A DNA stretch of 64,000 nucleotides. Origin: Cornus controversa (lineage: Eukaryota; Streptophyta; Magnoliopsida; Cornales; Cornaceae). The stretch covers positions 52,894,836 through 52,958,835 of the forward strand of contig CM048849.1 of NCBI GenBank assembly GCA_026545225.1, given 5' to 3'. The position numbers were made by a program, and so were the translations under genes. Below are positions 21,969-35,097 of the stretch, one piece after another (position 1 is the first letter of the stretch; the number at the start of each line of letters is the position of its first letter). The notes under the pieces are model-generated. The model made no database searches and had not been told where the DNA came from. It saw only the letters and a list, made by a program, of their open reading frames with translations.

Positions 21969-23735
21969 CTAAATCATATGATAAAAGTTAAATCCATTAT
22001 TTGTCATTTCCATGACTTGCTCATTCAATTCTTTATGTTCCTTTGGATTCATCCGATAGTAAACTTTGTTAGGAAGGCTAGAACCGAGAACAAGATCAAT
22101 TTGGTGTTGAATGTCTCTAAGTGAAGGGTGACCATTAGGCAAATCATCAGGTGTGACATCTTTAAACTCATCCAAGAGAGATTGTTGCTCACTAGGTGTA
22201 TCAATGTGATGCACTTCTTGTTTAGCAATCAACATGTAAACAACACCATTTTCATCACTTTCTTTCATGAACTTTGACAAAGTGTGAAAATTACTACCCC
22301 TTTTCTTCTATAGATTTGGGAGCATGTTCCTCTTTACTTGGCAACAAAATAATTTTCACGTTATCCATTTTAAAAGTGTAAGTATTCTTATGGTCATCAT
22401 GGGTAACATTTCTATCATATTGCTAAGGTCTTCCTAGGAATATGTGACACACATCCACAGGAACTACATCATACCGCATTTGGTCAATATAATGTTTCCC
22501 CATAGAAAATGAAATAAGACATCTTTTGGAGACTTTTACCTTATTTCCTTTCTTGAACCATGCAATCCGATAAGGCTTTGGATGAGACTCGGTTTGGAGT
22601 TTGAGTTTTTTCATTCTTATGAGAATATTTTCACAACTCCTACCATCAATAACAATCTTATACACCTTTCCATGAGACTTACAACGAGTCTTGAAGATAT
22701 TAGACCTAAGCCAATCTTCATTGGATTCAACTCTAAGAGTGGCAAGTGCTTTTTGGATTATCAATCTTTCGTCTTCTTTGGGTTCAATCTCCTCACAGTC
22801 TAATTCCTCTTCCTCTTCATATATGGGCTAGTTTGAATCATCAAAGGCTATTTCACCATTGTCTTCATTACCAAAAGCCACACGTGCATCAACTTGTCTC
22901 TTTGGACTTGACCACATTTGAAACAAGAAATTGGGTTGTTGTTGAGACTAAATTGAGCTTCACCATGAGAAGATTCACCTTTAGAAGGAGGATAAAGACT
23001 TCGAACATCCACAAACTTTTTAGGACCGCTATGAGCAAGTTTAGCCTCAGCTTTGAAGGCTAGTTGGTAAACATCATTGACTTTCCACACTCAATGGATT
23101 TCTACGTCATCACGAATTGACATTCTTTATTCATTAATGTTTCTTGAAACAAGTTATTCTTCGGTTTCTTAAATGTCATTCCGAGCCAAGAGTTTGTAAA
23201 ACTCTTTGCTATAATCTAACACACTTTTTGATTTTTGGCAAATGTTGTTAAATTGAGAAAAATAACTTTGAGCAAAATCAATTTTCCTTTAAGCCTAGAC
23301 TTCATTTTTTCCCATGAAGTAATTTTAGGTTTTCCATTACGAAGTCTCATCTCCTGAACTTTGTCCTACCATGCCAAATCATATATAACCTTGAAGCCTT
23401 GTTGTCACAAGCTTCATTTTTTTATTCTTGCGTATTTTTTTTATAGTAAAAGAACTTCTCAATAGCATTGAGCCAATCAAGAAACTCTTCGGAATGAAAA
23501 TGACCATGGCTCCGGTAAATCAATCATTGTCGGAATCATGAAAGAACCTTTTCAACCGTGTCTCCACACAGTAGGCGAAAGGATTCTCATAGGATTTGTC
23601 ACTACAAAACCCATGACTTGATTTACCACGCTCACTATGAGCTTCTTGGCATTCAAGTTGCATGGTAAGTTGTTCAACTTGTCTTTGAAGTGTTTGGAGT
23701 TCATCATCTCTTTCATCTCTCAAATCTCCCATCAC
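21969..23735 (-). pseudogene. gypsy gag-protease-pol remnant
   Basis: Minus-strand fragments in order. 23735-23520 is a gag N-terminus with a coiled-coil phrase (LQTLQRQVEQLTMQLE). 23090-22848 is gag with a zinc-knuckle start CFKCGQ. 22764-22423 is protease, with DGRSCEN where DSGSCEN is expected and ending CHIFLGRP. 22280-21969 is the segment before RT, with DDLPNGHPSLRDIQHQIDLV and YYRMNPKEHKELNEQV. RT and everything after are absent. The mix is typical of plant gypsy elements; several frameshifts and stops make it non-functional. Confidence 0.85.
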
Positions 23736-24187
23736 ATGGATACATTTCTTCCAAGAGCATAGCGTAAACTATGATACCAAATGACGCGGTGGATAGGACG
23801 GAAAAAGAAAAATATAGAACAAGAGAACACAACCAAGAGAAAGAGTTAAATAACAAGAGCTATGCTCTAAAATATCAAATATTCAAAAAAATATAATTCA
23901 AGTTTCAAATCTAAAGTTACATTTTACAGCACCTATAATATAAGTCTTCATTTTTAACTTCACATTATAGAGTCTCCAACTTCCAACTCTAAACAAAAGA
24001 CACAAAATTGACAATTTTAAATGAAACATAACTTACTAAGCACAAAATACAAAGAAATATAAATATAAGTAGTTGGAAAGTGAAATCTTCAATTGCAAGC
24101 CAGTTTTCACGACAAATTTTTGATCTTTCAATAGTCACCTAAGCACCCATGTAGAGTTGACATGAATGTCATGTTGCCACTGCATCA

Positions 24188-25741
24188 CTATGCAATAAAT
24201 CTTCATGAATAAGAATCATGCGTGTAGATTCAATTATACAAGCTGCTGTTTTTTCTTGGTTGATCTTCTAAACGGCAGTCTACAAGTTTTTGCACATGCA
24301 TTTGCTATCTTCACTCTTCGGCTCAGTTTGGTTGAAAAAAAATGAAAAAAAAAAAAAAAGAAAGAAATGGAGGGATGTGTTTTTTTGTGTTTGATATAAA
24401 TTTTTTAATGAAAAAGAAAGGAAATAGAAGGGTATGTGGGGATAAATTAAAGATGAATATTAACTTTTGTTATCCTTCCAAAAATGAGAGGAAATGAAAA
24501 AATAAATAAATAAATGCTAGCACTTTTAATGAAATTTTGTAAATACTAATTTTGCCCTTATTTTGATAAAAACTAAATTTTGTCTATTAAATATAAAAGA
24601 TATAATGGTAAAAATTTTAAAATAGTATTCTTTCATTTTTTTTTCCAGATATTTTAACTATCATTTTATATTTTTATTAATCAATCAAATACGATAAAAT
24701 TTTAATACTATCATTTTCTCTCTTTACTAATGTTATTTATTTATTTTTCATTATACTAGACATGGCCTTAAGGGAAGTTCTAAGCAAACAAACTAACAAG
24801 TCGGCCTACTTAAAACAGAAAAGGGTAATACTATTTAGGCAGAATTTTTAAGTAAAATTCATAGGCATAAAGTTTTACATTCATTGGATGCATGTGGTAA
24901 ACCCCACAACATACACTCACCACATGCATCCAATAGATATAAGATTTTCTGTCCATAAATTCTGGCTAAAAATTCTCTCTCAGTAGTATTATCCAACAAA
25001 CAAAAAAAAAAAAAAAAAAGTGTTCCGATGATAGGTAACATTCAAACATCATTCAATGATTTGTAATTAACTATCATGAATGTATGATTAACAAGTCTCA
25101 TACAGTGGAGGTCATCTAATCTAACGGATAAGAATCTGAGGGAAGCATTCACATGATCCATCCCAACCTCGCACGACGTCGTATGTCTGGTTTGCAATTG
25201 CAAAAGCGCTTTTTTCGTTCCGCCGAAAGTCAATAAACCAAACCCCCTCAAGTTGTATATTTGCGCGCCAATGGAACGAGTAGTCCAAGGGTACGACATA
25301 AAAACTTAAAAAGCTAATTAATTCTGTACGTTCACAACGTACAGTAGCTGACAGAGAGCCTCTTTGTAGCGTCCGATCACTGGGACCCACTTGCAGGTGA
25401 AAAATCTCCATCTAAACGGGAAATGAATCACGCGGGTCTTGTGTCTCTGGAGTAACATTCAATGCTATACCCCACCACACAGGATCTGTAGTCAACAAAA
25501 AAGTTAAGCTGTTTTTAACACAAGACAAGGCGACAATCTCTGTCCATTTCCAGATCTCGAAACTTTTTCCCTCTCTTCTACTCAAATTTCTAACATTACA
25601 TTGCAGTATTGTACCCAATTTTGTATACATATATATATATACAATATTTCTAGGGTTTGAGGCACCATATTTGGAGAAGTCGCTACACCAGTACTCACAA
25701 CTCAAAGTCGAGAAGTCGCTACACTTCATTCGAAGAGTAAA
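24188..25741. other. Intergenic between the gypsy element and the LRR-II kinase gene
   Basis: AT-rich, with a hairpin MITE at 24823-24994. No gene supported. The last 200-300 bases before 25742 likely hold the promoter and leader of the receptor kinase gene. Confidence 0.5.
24823..24994. mobile_element. Hairpin MITE, about 80-bp inverted-repeat arms
   Basis: The centre is a perfect 16-bp stem ATTGGATGCATGTGGT / ACCACATGCATCCAAT around a 21-base loop. Outward, the arms stay similar (GAATTTTTA, then GGTAATACTA against GATAATACTA) to both ends. No obvious target-site duplication. Could also fold as a long miRNA-like hairpin. Confidence 0.65.
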
Positions 25742-28700
25742 ATGGGGCGTGTAATGACGGTAATGGTTGAGTTAATGTTTCCGTTGTTTTGGTTGCCTAT
25801 GGTTGGAGCTTCCATTAGTCTTCTCTCTCCAAAGGGAGTCAACTATGAAGGTGTTTAGAGAAGCCATTTCTTGATTTTTCTCTCTCTCTTCACTGATATC
25901 TTCTTGAAATTAAAATCCTCGGTTTCTTTTATCTTACTGGGTGATTTTTTTTAGTGGCCTCATTGATGTCTGTGAAGAGTAAAATGAGAGATGAATATCA
26001 TGTGCTTGATGGATGGGATATAAATTCCGTTGATCCTTGCACTTGGAACATGGTCGGTTGTTCTTCCGAGGGCTTCGTCATTTCTCTGTAAGTCACATCA
26101 ATGCTCAGTGTTTTGAAGGAATTAAATTTGAAGTTTTGATCCTAATCTTACTTTGATTTGAATTTTTGACGAGGCTTATTATTTTTATTTATTTATTTAA
26201 TAAATATCTGTTATAACTCTTTTTGGTTATTGTTGTCAGCGAAATGGCTAGTGTGGGCTTATCCGGAACCCTCTCGCCGAGCATTGGCAATTTGAGTCAC
26301 CTTCAAACAATGTGAGTCCATTGAATCTCTTTGCTTGAAATTTGGTCAACTCTTTGTTACTTTAATTGTCAGTCTCAACCAATTATTTCTCTCTACAAGC
26401 ATCTCCAAGCCTCCATCTAACGGTCAAAAATGTGTCACGTCATGATTTGTACCCACTATGTTTTAATTATATACCTAACATAATTCAAACAAGATGGTGA
26501 TGTGCATTTTTGTATCCTTTAGATATAGGCTTGGATATATTGGAGAGGACCCTACCCCCGCAGGGATGAACCTAGAAATATTCAGTTTGGGGGACAATGT
26601 AGTATTACTGTACTACTGTGTAATTAAATTTTTAAAAAAAAACTAGAGTATAAGTTTAAAAAATTATAATACAAGTCTTAATATATTATTTTAAGAGCAT
26701 GTCTATCAAGAGGAGCTGCTCACTGAACTTGTAACCTTGCAACTTTAAATCGGGAGAATAACCTTCCAGCCTTGTGACCAATAATGGTTTCTTCCAATTC
26801 TTAGTGTAATGGTGTAACCTTAAAAATGAGGAACATACAACCTTAAAAAAATGAGAAAATTATAAATTCAATAAATTGAGATGGAAAAAATGATATGACA
26901 AGGGAACAAAACAGAAGAAGAAGGGCAGCCGCTAAATGAAGCTATATAGTGGCGAGCATCCCTTTTCTCTCTCTTGGATTCTTGTAGATAACACATTTTA
27001 TTTACATATATATATGAAGCTATCTAGTGGCGAGCATCCGTTTTCTCTCTCTTGGATTCTTGTAGATAACACATTTTACTTACATATATATATGAATGGA
27101 GTATTTCTATGTTACGAATTACAATAAGGACTATCTCAAAAAAAATTCTTCTTTACCAATATTTGAATTTTCTAAAGCAAGATTAAAAAGGTTCAATGAC
27201 TTTGGAGGGCCTCATGTATTTTCTTTTTCCAAACTCATCGTTAATAACTATTAATTGGAACTGTTAATGAGGGTATTGAAAGAAACTGGGGGGGCAATAG
27301 CCCCTGCTAGCCCTCTTTAGTTCTACTTCTGCCTCTGGGGTAAGGAATCATGATATTGTTCTTTACTGGATGATTAATTATTTTGCCCTGTTGTTGTATG
27401 ATACAATGCTTAAGATGCTGCCACTTTAAGATTTATTAAGTTTACTGGAATTAACACAAAGTGGGTAAAAAAGTTGATCTATGCCTTTCTCGAATTTTAG
27501 AAAACACATTAATCTCAAGGCAAAAGTAGGTTTTAATTGGGATTTTAGATGAATTACATTTTCCTGAAGGCTGAATTATCCTGCCATGCTCACTTGTAAC
27601 TTAGTAGACAAGTGGTTTTACGTTGTGAAGGTTCTTGACCAGGATACAACTATTCCAAGTTCTAAAACTCAGCTCAGTTAAACAGAATCTTACACCAAGT
27701 TGACAACAACCAAAACTGTAAATCAGTTCAAAATTTTACATTGGCTACAAAGTTATGTAGGGACATAGTCATCTGCAGCTTTACAAAGGACTATGTAATG
27801 CCCACTTTATCATCCTTAAGTTGTTCATTATCATGGAATTTGGGTGAGAAAATCGTGTCATTTTTTTTCTTCACTTTCCAGTTGATAAAATTTTCAAACT
27901 TCCAAAGGAGAAACATAAATTTTCTGTATATTTGAGCATCCACAGCTATGAATTTTCACATGATCAAAAGTCTATACACATCCCTTCATTGGTCTTTAGC
28001 TTTGGCATCTAAATATTACAATTATGTAAAAATGTAAACATACAGTATAGTGCAGACTAATTTGTTAATTTCTTTTTAAATATAATATTTGAAGTTCTAC
28101 TCAGAAAGGAATGCAGGAAATTTTACCTTATGTTTTTGGGGGAGAAGAATGGAGGGAAGGAAGAGAGGAGAGAAAAAGAGGAGGTACGTAGGAGTTCCCC
28201 CTGTTTGGCAGCCAATGTATCACAGTGAAAAATTTAGGATCTAGTAATTGTTAGCTGCCAAAAGCTATTTTATATCGACTCTTGTACAAATGATATTGTT
28301 TGCTGTAAGATTACATCACTCTTGTAGAGTTACAGAAAGCGTATAGAAGCTCTTTTTTTTTTTTTGTGTGTGTGTGTTTTTTTATCTCCTTGATTGACAA
28401 AAGTAAAATACAATTTGATAGTCCAAATTATTGGCTTGTAAAACTTCCTCTATCTGCCCTTATAGCGTTCCATCTCCCTTGATATTCCTTCAGGTTATTG
28501 CAGAACAATCAGTTATCTGGTCCCATCCCAGCTGAGATTGGGAAGCTTTCAGAAATCCAAACTCTTGACCTTTCTGGTAATCGGTTCATTGGTGAAATTC
28601 CAAGCTCTTTGGGTTACCTGGCACATTTAAGTTACTTGTGAGTGTGGCTTACATTTTAACTCATACTCCTATTGGAGTACATTCAATTCGCTTTAATTGT

Positions 28701-31700
28701 TTGTGCTTTAATTTTTTGCTATAACAAGTTTTCAGGCGGCTCAGCAGAAACAAGTTGTCTGGACAGATTCCTACACCTGTTGCAAATCTTAAAGGCCTCA
28801 CATTCTTGTATGTTCAACATTGCATGTCAAGTGAATTTCCTCATTGAACTTATGTTAGTAATTTATTATTATTATTATTTGGTTTAGTAGTGTGTTACTA
28901 TTTGTTAAATACTATTTTAACCTCATTTTGCAGGGACTTATCATTCAACAACCTTAGTGGCCCCACACCAAAAATACTAGCTAAAGGCTACAGGTAAGAT
29001 CTTAGTGAAAAGTGACTGTTTTCTCTTAATAGAGAAGCTTACTTGGATTTCCAATATTTAGGTGTGATGTGATTGCTTTGTCCATACTGCTGCAGTGGCC
29101 CAAGACTTTAGATGGCTGCTTCTATGCTATAATTCTCTTCTTCTTCTTTTTTTTTTTTTAATTCAGGATAAATTTTCAGTATGGATCACTTGTACAACTG
29201 CAAGCAACAACCGTATTAATTCTACTACAAGATAAAATATTATTACATAACTTCCTACCCTCAAATTAACACACTCATATGCTAATAGTTGCCTCCGTTA
29301 TCAACTTCTATCACTACCATAATGGGCTATCACAATCAGCAGCAATGCATTGCCACTATTGGATCATAAATTTATGACCCTATCCAGTTGGTGTACCACC
29401 ACCATCGCTTGTGCATATGCATGCAAGTCCTTGGACTACTTGTTTATAAAAGAGACAAAGTGAATCCCAGAACTGGTGTTTTTGGCATTTGAATAGTGAC
29501 TTAAATATGTTAATATACTTGGCACTTCAAGTTTGCTATCTCAACAAAACATTGTTTTTCGAAATTTTCCTTGGCATACATAGTTCAGAAATTTCTGTTG
29601 CTATCTTGTTTTCAGCCATCTGATTTTGTATTTTTTTATTTATTTCAGCATTACAGGGAACAGCTTTCTTTGCTCCTCATCATCCTCACAAATCTGCACG
29701 GGTGTTCCAAAACCAGTAAACAGTAATATATGTACAATCTGTCATAGTGGTGGCTATGGTAAATTTTAGATTTTAGCTAATTTTTTGAAGTATGTTTCAC
29801 TTTCAGATGCAAGTTCGTCCCGGAAAGTCAGCAGTCCTCGTCGATGGGTTGTTTCTGTTGTCATTGGGGTCAGTTGCACATTTGTGGTTTCTGTGATGCT
29901 GCTTGTTTGTTGGATGCATTGGTACAGATCTCGTCTTCTATTTACATCCTACGGTACTCCCTAAATGACACTGGTTTTTTCTTCTATTATAGAGCATGTA
30001 CATGATTAAAACTGTGAGACTCCCTAATCATTTGAATGTGCAGTGCAGCAAGATTATGAATTTGATATTGATCATTTAAAGAGGTTTTCATTTCGTGAAC
30101 TGCAAATTGCTACTGGCAATTTTAGTTCCAAAAACATCCTAGGACAAGGTGGATATGGAGTTGTCTATAAAGGATGTCTTCCAAACCGGACAGTAGTTGC
30201 AGTCAAAAGGCTGAAAGATCCCAATTTCACTGGAGAAGTGCAGTTCCAAACTGAAGTTGAAATGATTGGCTTAGCTTTGCATCGAAATCTTCTACGGCTA
30301 TATGGCTTCTGTATGACATGTAACGAGAGATTACTTGTATATCCTTATATGCCAAATGGGAGCGTTGCTGATCGCTTGAGAGGTTTGTTTTCAATGGGTT
30401 GGTCGTTGTGGTTGCCCCCCTCCCTCTCTCTTATTCAAGAGAGGACCCTTTTTTTCCCCATTCATTTTGCTGGTAGATATATTAAAATTTCACTGATAAC
30501 TTTTGTTGATTTTTAATTATTTTAGACATGGTTTTCATATTTTGTAAAGGATGCTGAAGTATATATATCTTTTTTTCCTTATTGAGAAAACAAACAAAAT
30601 GTTTTAATAAAAGGAATAAATAGGTTTTGGTAGAAAAAATACTGTCCTTTATTCAGAGCCCTTTCCAATACCATATTACACAAACAGGAACCTTTTTTAT
30701 TTGAATATGTTCATGTATAGTGTGATTATGCATATAAGTGATGAAACTGTAATAGTTATCTAACAGAATTTCATCCATAGCATTGCTTTTTTAATTGCAT
30801 GGAGCATATAATTATATTCCGTATCCATGGTTCTTTTTATTCAAACAAAATTAAGCCAAACACAGCTTCTTTGTTTGCCTTTGCTCTCTCCTTACTTCAA
30901 TTTCATTCGTATTAACAGAAACTGGTAGGGAAAGGCCATCTTTAGATTGGAACAAACGCATGCGCATTGCCCTTGGAGCTGCCCGTGGACTTCTATACTT
31001 ACATGAACAATGCAATCCAAAAATAATTCACAGGGATGTCAAAGCTGCCAATATATTGCTCGATGAAAGTTTTGAAGCGGTTGTTGGAGATTTTGGTCTT
31101 GCTAAGCTGTTAGACTGTAGGGATTCACATGTCACAACTGCAGTGCGGGGTACTGTAGGACACATTGCTCCTGAGTATCTTTCAACTGGACAGTCATCTG
31201 AGAAAACTGATGTCTTTGGATTTGGCATATTGCTTTTGGAGCTCATAACAGGGCAGAAGGCATTGGATGCTGGAAATGGTCAGGTTCAGAAAGGAATGAT
31301 CCTAGATTGGGTAAGTAATTTCCAACGTCAACAACACCTTGATACTTTTCCCTTTTTTGCAAAACCGTCTCTTGTCATATTTCTACTGAATCTACCTTAT
31401 GTTAATCGTAAAGGGGGTAAATCAACCAATGATGTGAATTCTCTATTTGGACATCGCTCAATTTGAGAATGATCAAGAAGATTGTTGATCAACATTCCAG
31501 TCACGTCATGCTGGAACTCGACTAGACTCTACAACTTAGTTGACCAATTAATTGATAAAATTTTCCACTGTGTGCATGTTCTGGGTGTTTTTGCTTCCTA
31601 GAGATATTTTTCTCCATGGGCGGAACTAGCAATGGGCTAACCTGGGCTATAGCCCAGGTCCAAAAAAAATTTTTTTTTTTTTCACTACTACTCTTCCCAA

Positions 31701-33319
31701 CCCACTAGCCCAGCCCACCTTATGTTTGGTCTTCCAATTAGGCCCATTAGTGTGAGAAATTGAGAGAAACTCTCTAAACAAACACCCTTTTATAGACCCT
31801 TTTACTCCTTTCTTCTTCCACAATCTCTCTCTTTCTCTCAAAACTTTATTTTCTCTCTCTCTTTAAGACTGTATCCAGATATTATCAAAAGAGAATGGGT
31901 TTTGATCAATAAGATGCCCAAATCTCACATCCAAATTCTAAGCTATATGTAGTGTGTTTGATGTTATGTAATATGATTCAGTGTAATATGACACTACTTT
32001 TGCCTTTTACATTGTGTTTTTTCTATTTTGTTCTGTTTATTTTTTTTTCTAAAATATTTTATATTTGAGTTCAATTTTAATTTTTATTAGGACTAATTTT
32101 TATGGATGAGATGAAAGGGTTCAAAATTTTTTATTTATAATATATTTCTGTTTATGAGCATGACATCCTTAATTATATTGTATATACATATATATCAAAT
32201 ACAGAGAAATCTCTAAGATTTCATTGGTTGATGAAGAAATTATAGATTTCTTACATTTTTTTTTTGTTTTAGCCCTCCCCACCCTCCAATCCTGGCTCCG
32301 CCCTTGTTTTTCTCTTCAACTTCAGTTTCCACATTTTCCCCTCATTTTTATATTGATTTCCCCCCATCTTCTGTGGCTTTAATAAGCATTGTATAGGAGA
32401 TATGCCCCTTCTGAAACAACTCCGGAGTCCGGACAAGTTGCTGTTGTACTTGTACCATCCTGCATTTCGTCCTGGATTCCTAGGAAAACAAAATGTACTG
32501 TTGTATTCTTTGTTATTTTGCTCTTATGCATGTCATGTTTAGAGGGCCTTTAAATTTCTACAGTTTTGTTCCAAGCTTGGGCAAGTAATGGCTACCTAAC
32601 CCTGAGCCAGCCAGAATGTACTTGTGAATAACCATAGTTTGTTTTTTTGGTTGACAATGGTGGTGTCAGGCTTTTTAGAGCACCCCATAATCCACCACCG
32701 GACACATGCAGTCCCCCCGTCCCACATGCACCAGGCAATTATTAGAAAAATTCCCTGAGGGTGGCCTCAAGGGGATTCGAACTCCTGACCTCCAAGTTGT
32801 GAAGTGAGAATCTTTGCCATTAGGGCTATCCCCTTGTGGCTGAATAACCATAGTTGACCTGTATCGTTTGCTCATCTGTTATTACATGGTGGAGGAAAGT
32901 GCAACAACTAGAAGGTTATAGAATGCAACACACTGGTTCTGTTGTTTGTTTTCTGTTTTTCCATCAGTTTAAACCATAATATCAATTGAATTATGCAGGT
33001 TCGAACCTTATTTGAGGAGAAGAGACTGGAAGTGCTGGTAGATAGGGATTTGAAGGGATGTTTCAATTCTGAAGAGCTAGAAAAAATTGTGGAATTGACT
33101 TTGCTGTGTACTCGATCACTCCCCAACCTTCGTCCGAAGATATCAGAAGTCCTAAAGGTCCTGGAAAGTATGGTTGTACAGCCAGGACAGACAGAGGAAT
33201 CAGTTGGTGGAAACAACCTCTGTGAGGGAAGGACTTGCGGTTTCTCTAGGAATTTCAATGATGTTCATGAAGAATCTTCGTTCATCATTGAAGCAATAGA
33301 GCTTTCTGGTCCTCGGTGA
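25742..33319 (+). CDS. LRR receptor-like Ser/Thr kinase, LRR-II subfamily (At5g45780-like), 11 exons
   Basis: Exons: 25742-25850, 25955-26087, 26240-26311, 28494-28637, 28736-28807, 28934-28993, 29649-29722, 29807-29953, 30044-30382, 30919-31310, 32999-33319; all GT-AG, 620 aa. Order: signal peptide (about 1-24), LRR cap with [17 protein letters not shown], four to five LRRs on 72- and 144-bp exons, a Ser-rich linker, one membrane helix (about 235-257), then kinase. The P-loop is GQGGYG (304-309), catalytic Lys325, HRD 421-423 (RD type), DFG 441-443, and tail [15 protein letters not shown] proteins (SERK/NIK group) act as co-receptors with short ectodomains. Wording closely follows Arabidopsis At5g45780. 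No disabling change was seen; introns 3 and 10 are enlarged by repeats. Confidence 0.93.
26312..28493 (+). other. Intron 3 of the LRR-II kinase gene (2.2 kb)
   Basis: Contains a 78-bp tandem duplication (26936-27091) and a possible old TE remnant at about 26556-27340 with weakly inverted ends. No gene seen. Confidence 0.65.
26936..27091. repeat. 78-bp tandem duplication
   Basis: Two near-identical copies beginning ATGAAGCTAT at 26936 and 27014, each ending in a TATATATATA run. Confidence 0.9.
28994..29648 (+). other. Intron 6 of the LRR-II kinase gene
   Basis: 655 bp, GTAAGA...ATTTCAG. A poly-T run near 29150; nothing else recognised. Confidence 0.7.
31615..32306. mobile_element. hAT-type non-autonomous element in intron 10
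   Basis: Perfect 8-bp target-site duplication TTTTTCTC (31607-31614 and 32307-32314) and terminal inverted repeats CATGGGCGGAACTAG / CAAGGGCGGAGCCAG. 692 bp without transposase. An 8-bp duplication and CA-start inverted repeats are hallmarks of hAT elements. Confidence 0.85.
32640..32840 (-). mobile_element. tRNA-derived SINE in intron 10
   Basis: Flanked by a perfect 15-bp duplication TGAATAACCATAGTT (32625-32639 and 32841-32855). On the minus strand it begins GCCACAAGGGGATAGCCC, has an A-box-like GATAGCCCTAATGGC (32816-32830) and a B box GAGTTCGAATCCCC (about 32771-32784), and ends in an A-rich tail. This is the structure of a plant SINE copied from RNA polymerase III transcripts. Confidence 0.9.
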
Positions 33320-34635
33320 CAGAAAATATGGTAGTATGGTGCATGACTACATGCCTTCTTCCAGACTCAAAAAAAAAAGTCGTGCCTTCTTGGGTAAACT
33401 TCCTAATGGTGCAAGACACTCGTATTTGAAATCATTTTCGACTTGGTCACAAGCCCCTTCAGTACATACAGGCGAGAAGTGTTCAGGAAAAAAAAACTAT
33501 AACAAGTGTAGATATTGAAACTCGAAGCATATTTCTATTAAGAAATTATGGTCATCTTGAGTATGTATTTGTGCTTCTATTTGAAGGAAGATTCAAATAT
33601 TTCTGTGTATTTTGAATACACAGCTGCATACATGTATGCACACAACACAACGATAGTTTTTTGTTTCTTATTTTAGGATACACATTCTGTGTTATGTTTA
33701 CAGTGTCACTAACTCATAACTCAAGCGTTCATACTTGTTTATTTGCATGTACATATATGCACTTTGGAGCATTTTATTTTATTTTATTTTATTTTATTTG
33801 TTCGACTTCACAACCACATTTTTAACTAAAGATTATTTATTTTTGGTTTACTATACAAGAAAGTGATTGCTCTTGCTCTGTGTTTCGTGAGTCACCTGTT
33901 GCACAAAATTACAGATATAAATAATGGAGTAGCATAATTATGAGCTTTCAGAAGTCGATACTGAAATAAAATTTACTTGTAAAGTTGAATATATGTGTTT
34001 ATAATAATGTGACAAGCGTGATGTCATGAACTTGATTTTGTGGAAAATAATATTAGTAGATCAGCATTGTGTATCTATTTTCTTTCCAAAATCAAATTGA
34101 TTAAATTCCATGTCTTGGCACAACCCATGCGGATTGCTTTCGCTTAGTCTGGTTGGTAATTTAAATATATGGCGTAGACAATTTTGTGACACTCACAAAC
34201 TAATGCTGAAGGAACCACCTTCCATGCGTGGCTGTGTGTGAACTGAGGAACAAATTGGATAATGTAATGATTAGAGAGAGATGTGTGTTTAGTACAGATA
34301 AGAATGACCATTCACATACACAATTTGCGTCAAAATACACCTAAAAACAAACATGTCCCACAGATGCACTAATAGTGTGAGTGATATCATAAGCTTGCGT
34401 TAAAGGATAGTAACACAGCCAACACATTTACTTTAAGGATGCAACATGTATTAACATGCTACAGCGCAGGCCCGGACACACATTGGGCCAGTGGGGGCAT
34501 CCCGCCCTACTCAATTTTTTTTTAGTATTATATACTTATATTTTTAGTATTTTATACTTGTATGTGAGACTTTGCCTTCTCTAAAATTACAAAAAAAAAA
34601 AAGCCCACTAGCCCCCTTCATATATATTTCTTTTT
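33320..34635. other. 3' UTR and intergenic region after the LRR-II kinase gene
   Basis: No gene seen. An ATTTT repeat lies near 33773-33800. Around 34465-34610 is a short fragment (GGGCCAGTGGGGGCAT...) that looks like TE debris. Confidence 0.5.
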
Positions 34636-35097
34636 GGATAACTTACTCTGACACTCCCTAAGATTTGCTCTTATTACTCTTAAATTAAACTTTTTGAAAA
34701 ATAACTCTCACACTCCTATCAAAATTTAAGTCTAGTAACTTGGATAACATTAACGGTAAATATACAAAATTGCCCCCATTAAAATACAACCATTAAATTA
34801 CGTCATGATGATGTAAGCAACCACAAAAATAAAAAGACTAAAATGCTCTTGTTTTAATTGTCCCTAACATTCCCTCTCGTCCTCCCCGAGCGATCCAAGA
34901 TGTTCATCTGACACGAAACACTATTACACAAAACACGTCAAGCAAATGTAAGCAATAGAGTAAAATTAAAGAACATGGAATGAAATAAGTAAACAACAAA
35001 CAAGTGGCAGCAATTACTGTAAATTAAAGAACTCAACATTTGAACTCATACACTCAAACCTTTCCGTTTTCGTATAAGAACAACATACGAACTCAAC

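Larger units (their letters stand above)
20039..24187 (-). mobile_element. Decayed Ty3/gypsy LTR retrotransposon
   Basis: LTRs are 23782-24187 (5', about 406 bp) and 20039-21661 (3', split by a later insertion). The two align in the same orientation over the phrases TATAGAACAA, GCTATGCTCTA, GTTACATTTT, TTTGACAATTTTAAAT and AGTAGTTGGAA. A Met-tRNA-like primer-binding site (TGGTATCATAG, minus strand) abuts the 5' LTR at about 23771-23781. Gag and protease remnants lie inside; RT, RNase H and integrase are missing. Flanks GAATG and CTATG are not a convincing duplication. Confidence 0.75.

Noticed and set aside
25042..25729. Minus-strand frames upstream of the LRR-II kinase gene
   Set aside because: No domain, overlapping frames, and position in the likely promoter/leader of the plus-strand gene.
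26556..27340. Possible hAT element with ends like CAGGGATGAACC / CAGAGGCAGAAG
   Set aside because: Ends are weakly inverted and no 8-bp duplication was found; kept only as a possible remnant in the intron note.
32675..32875. Minus-strand frame with a tRNA-like B box
   Set aside because: The sequence is a SINE with A-rich tail and 15-bp duplication, not a protein gene or a functional tRNA (no cloverleaf partner arms).
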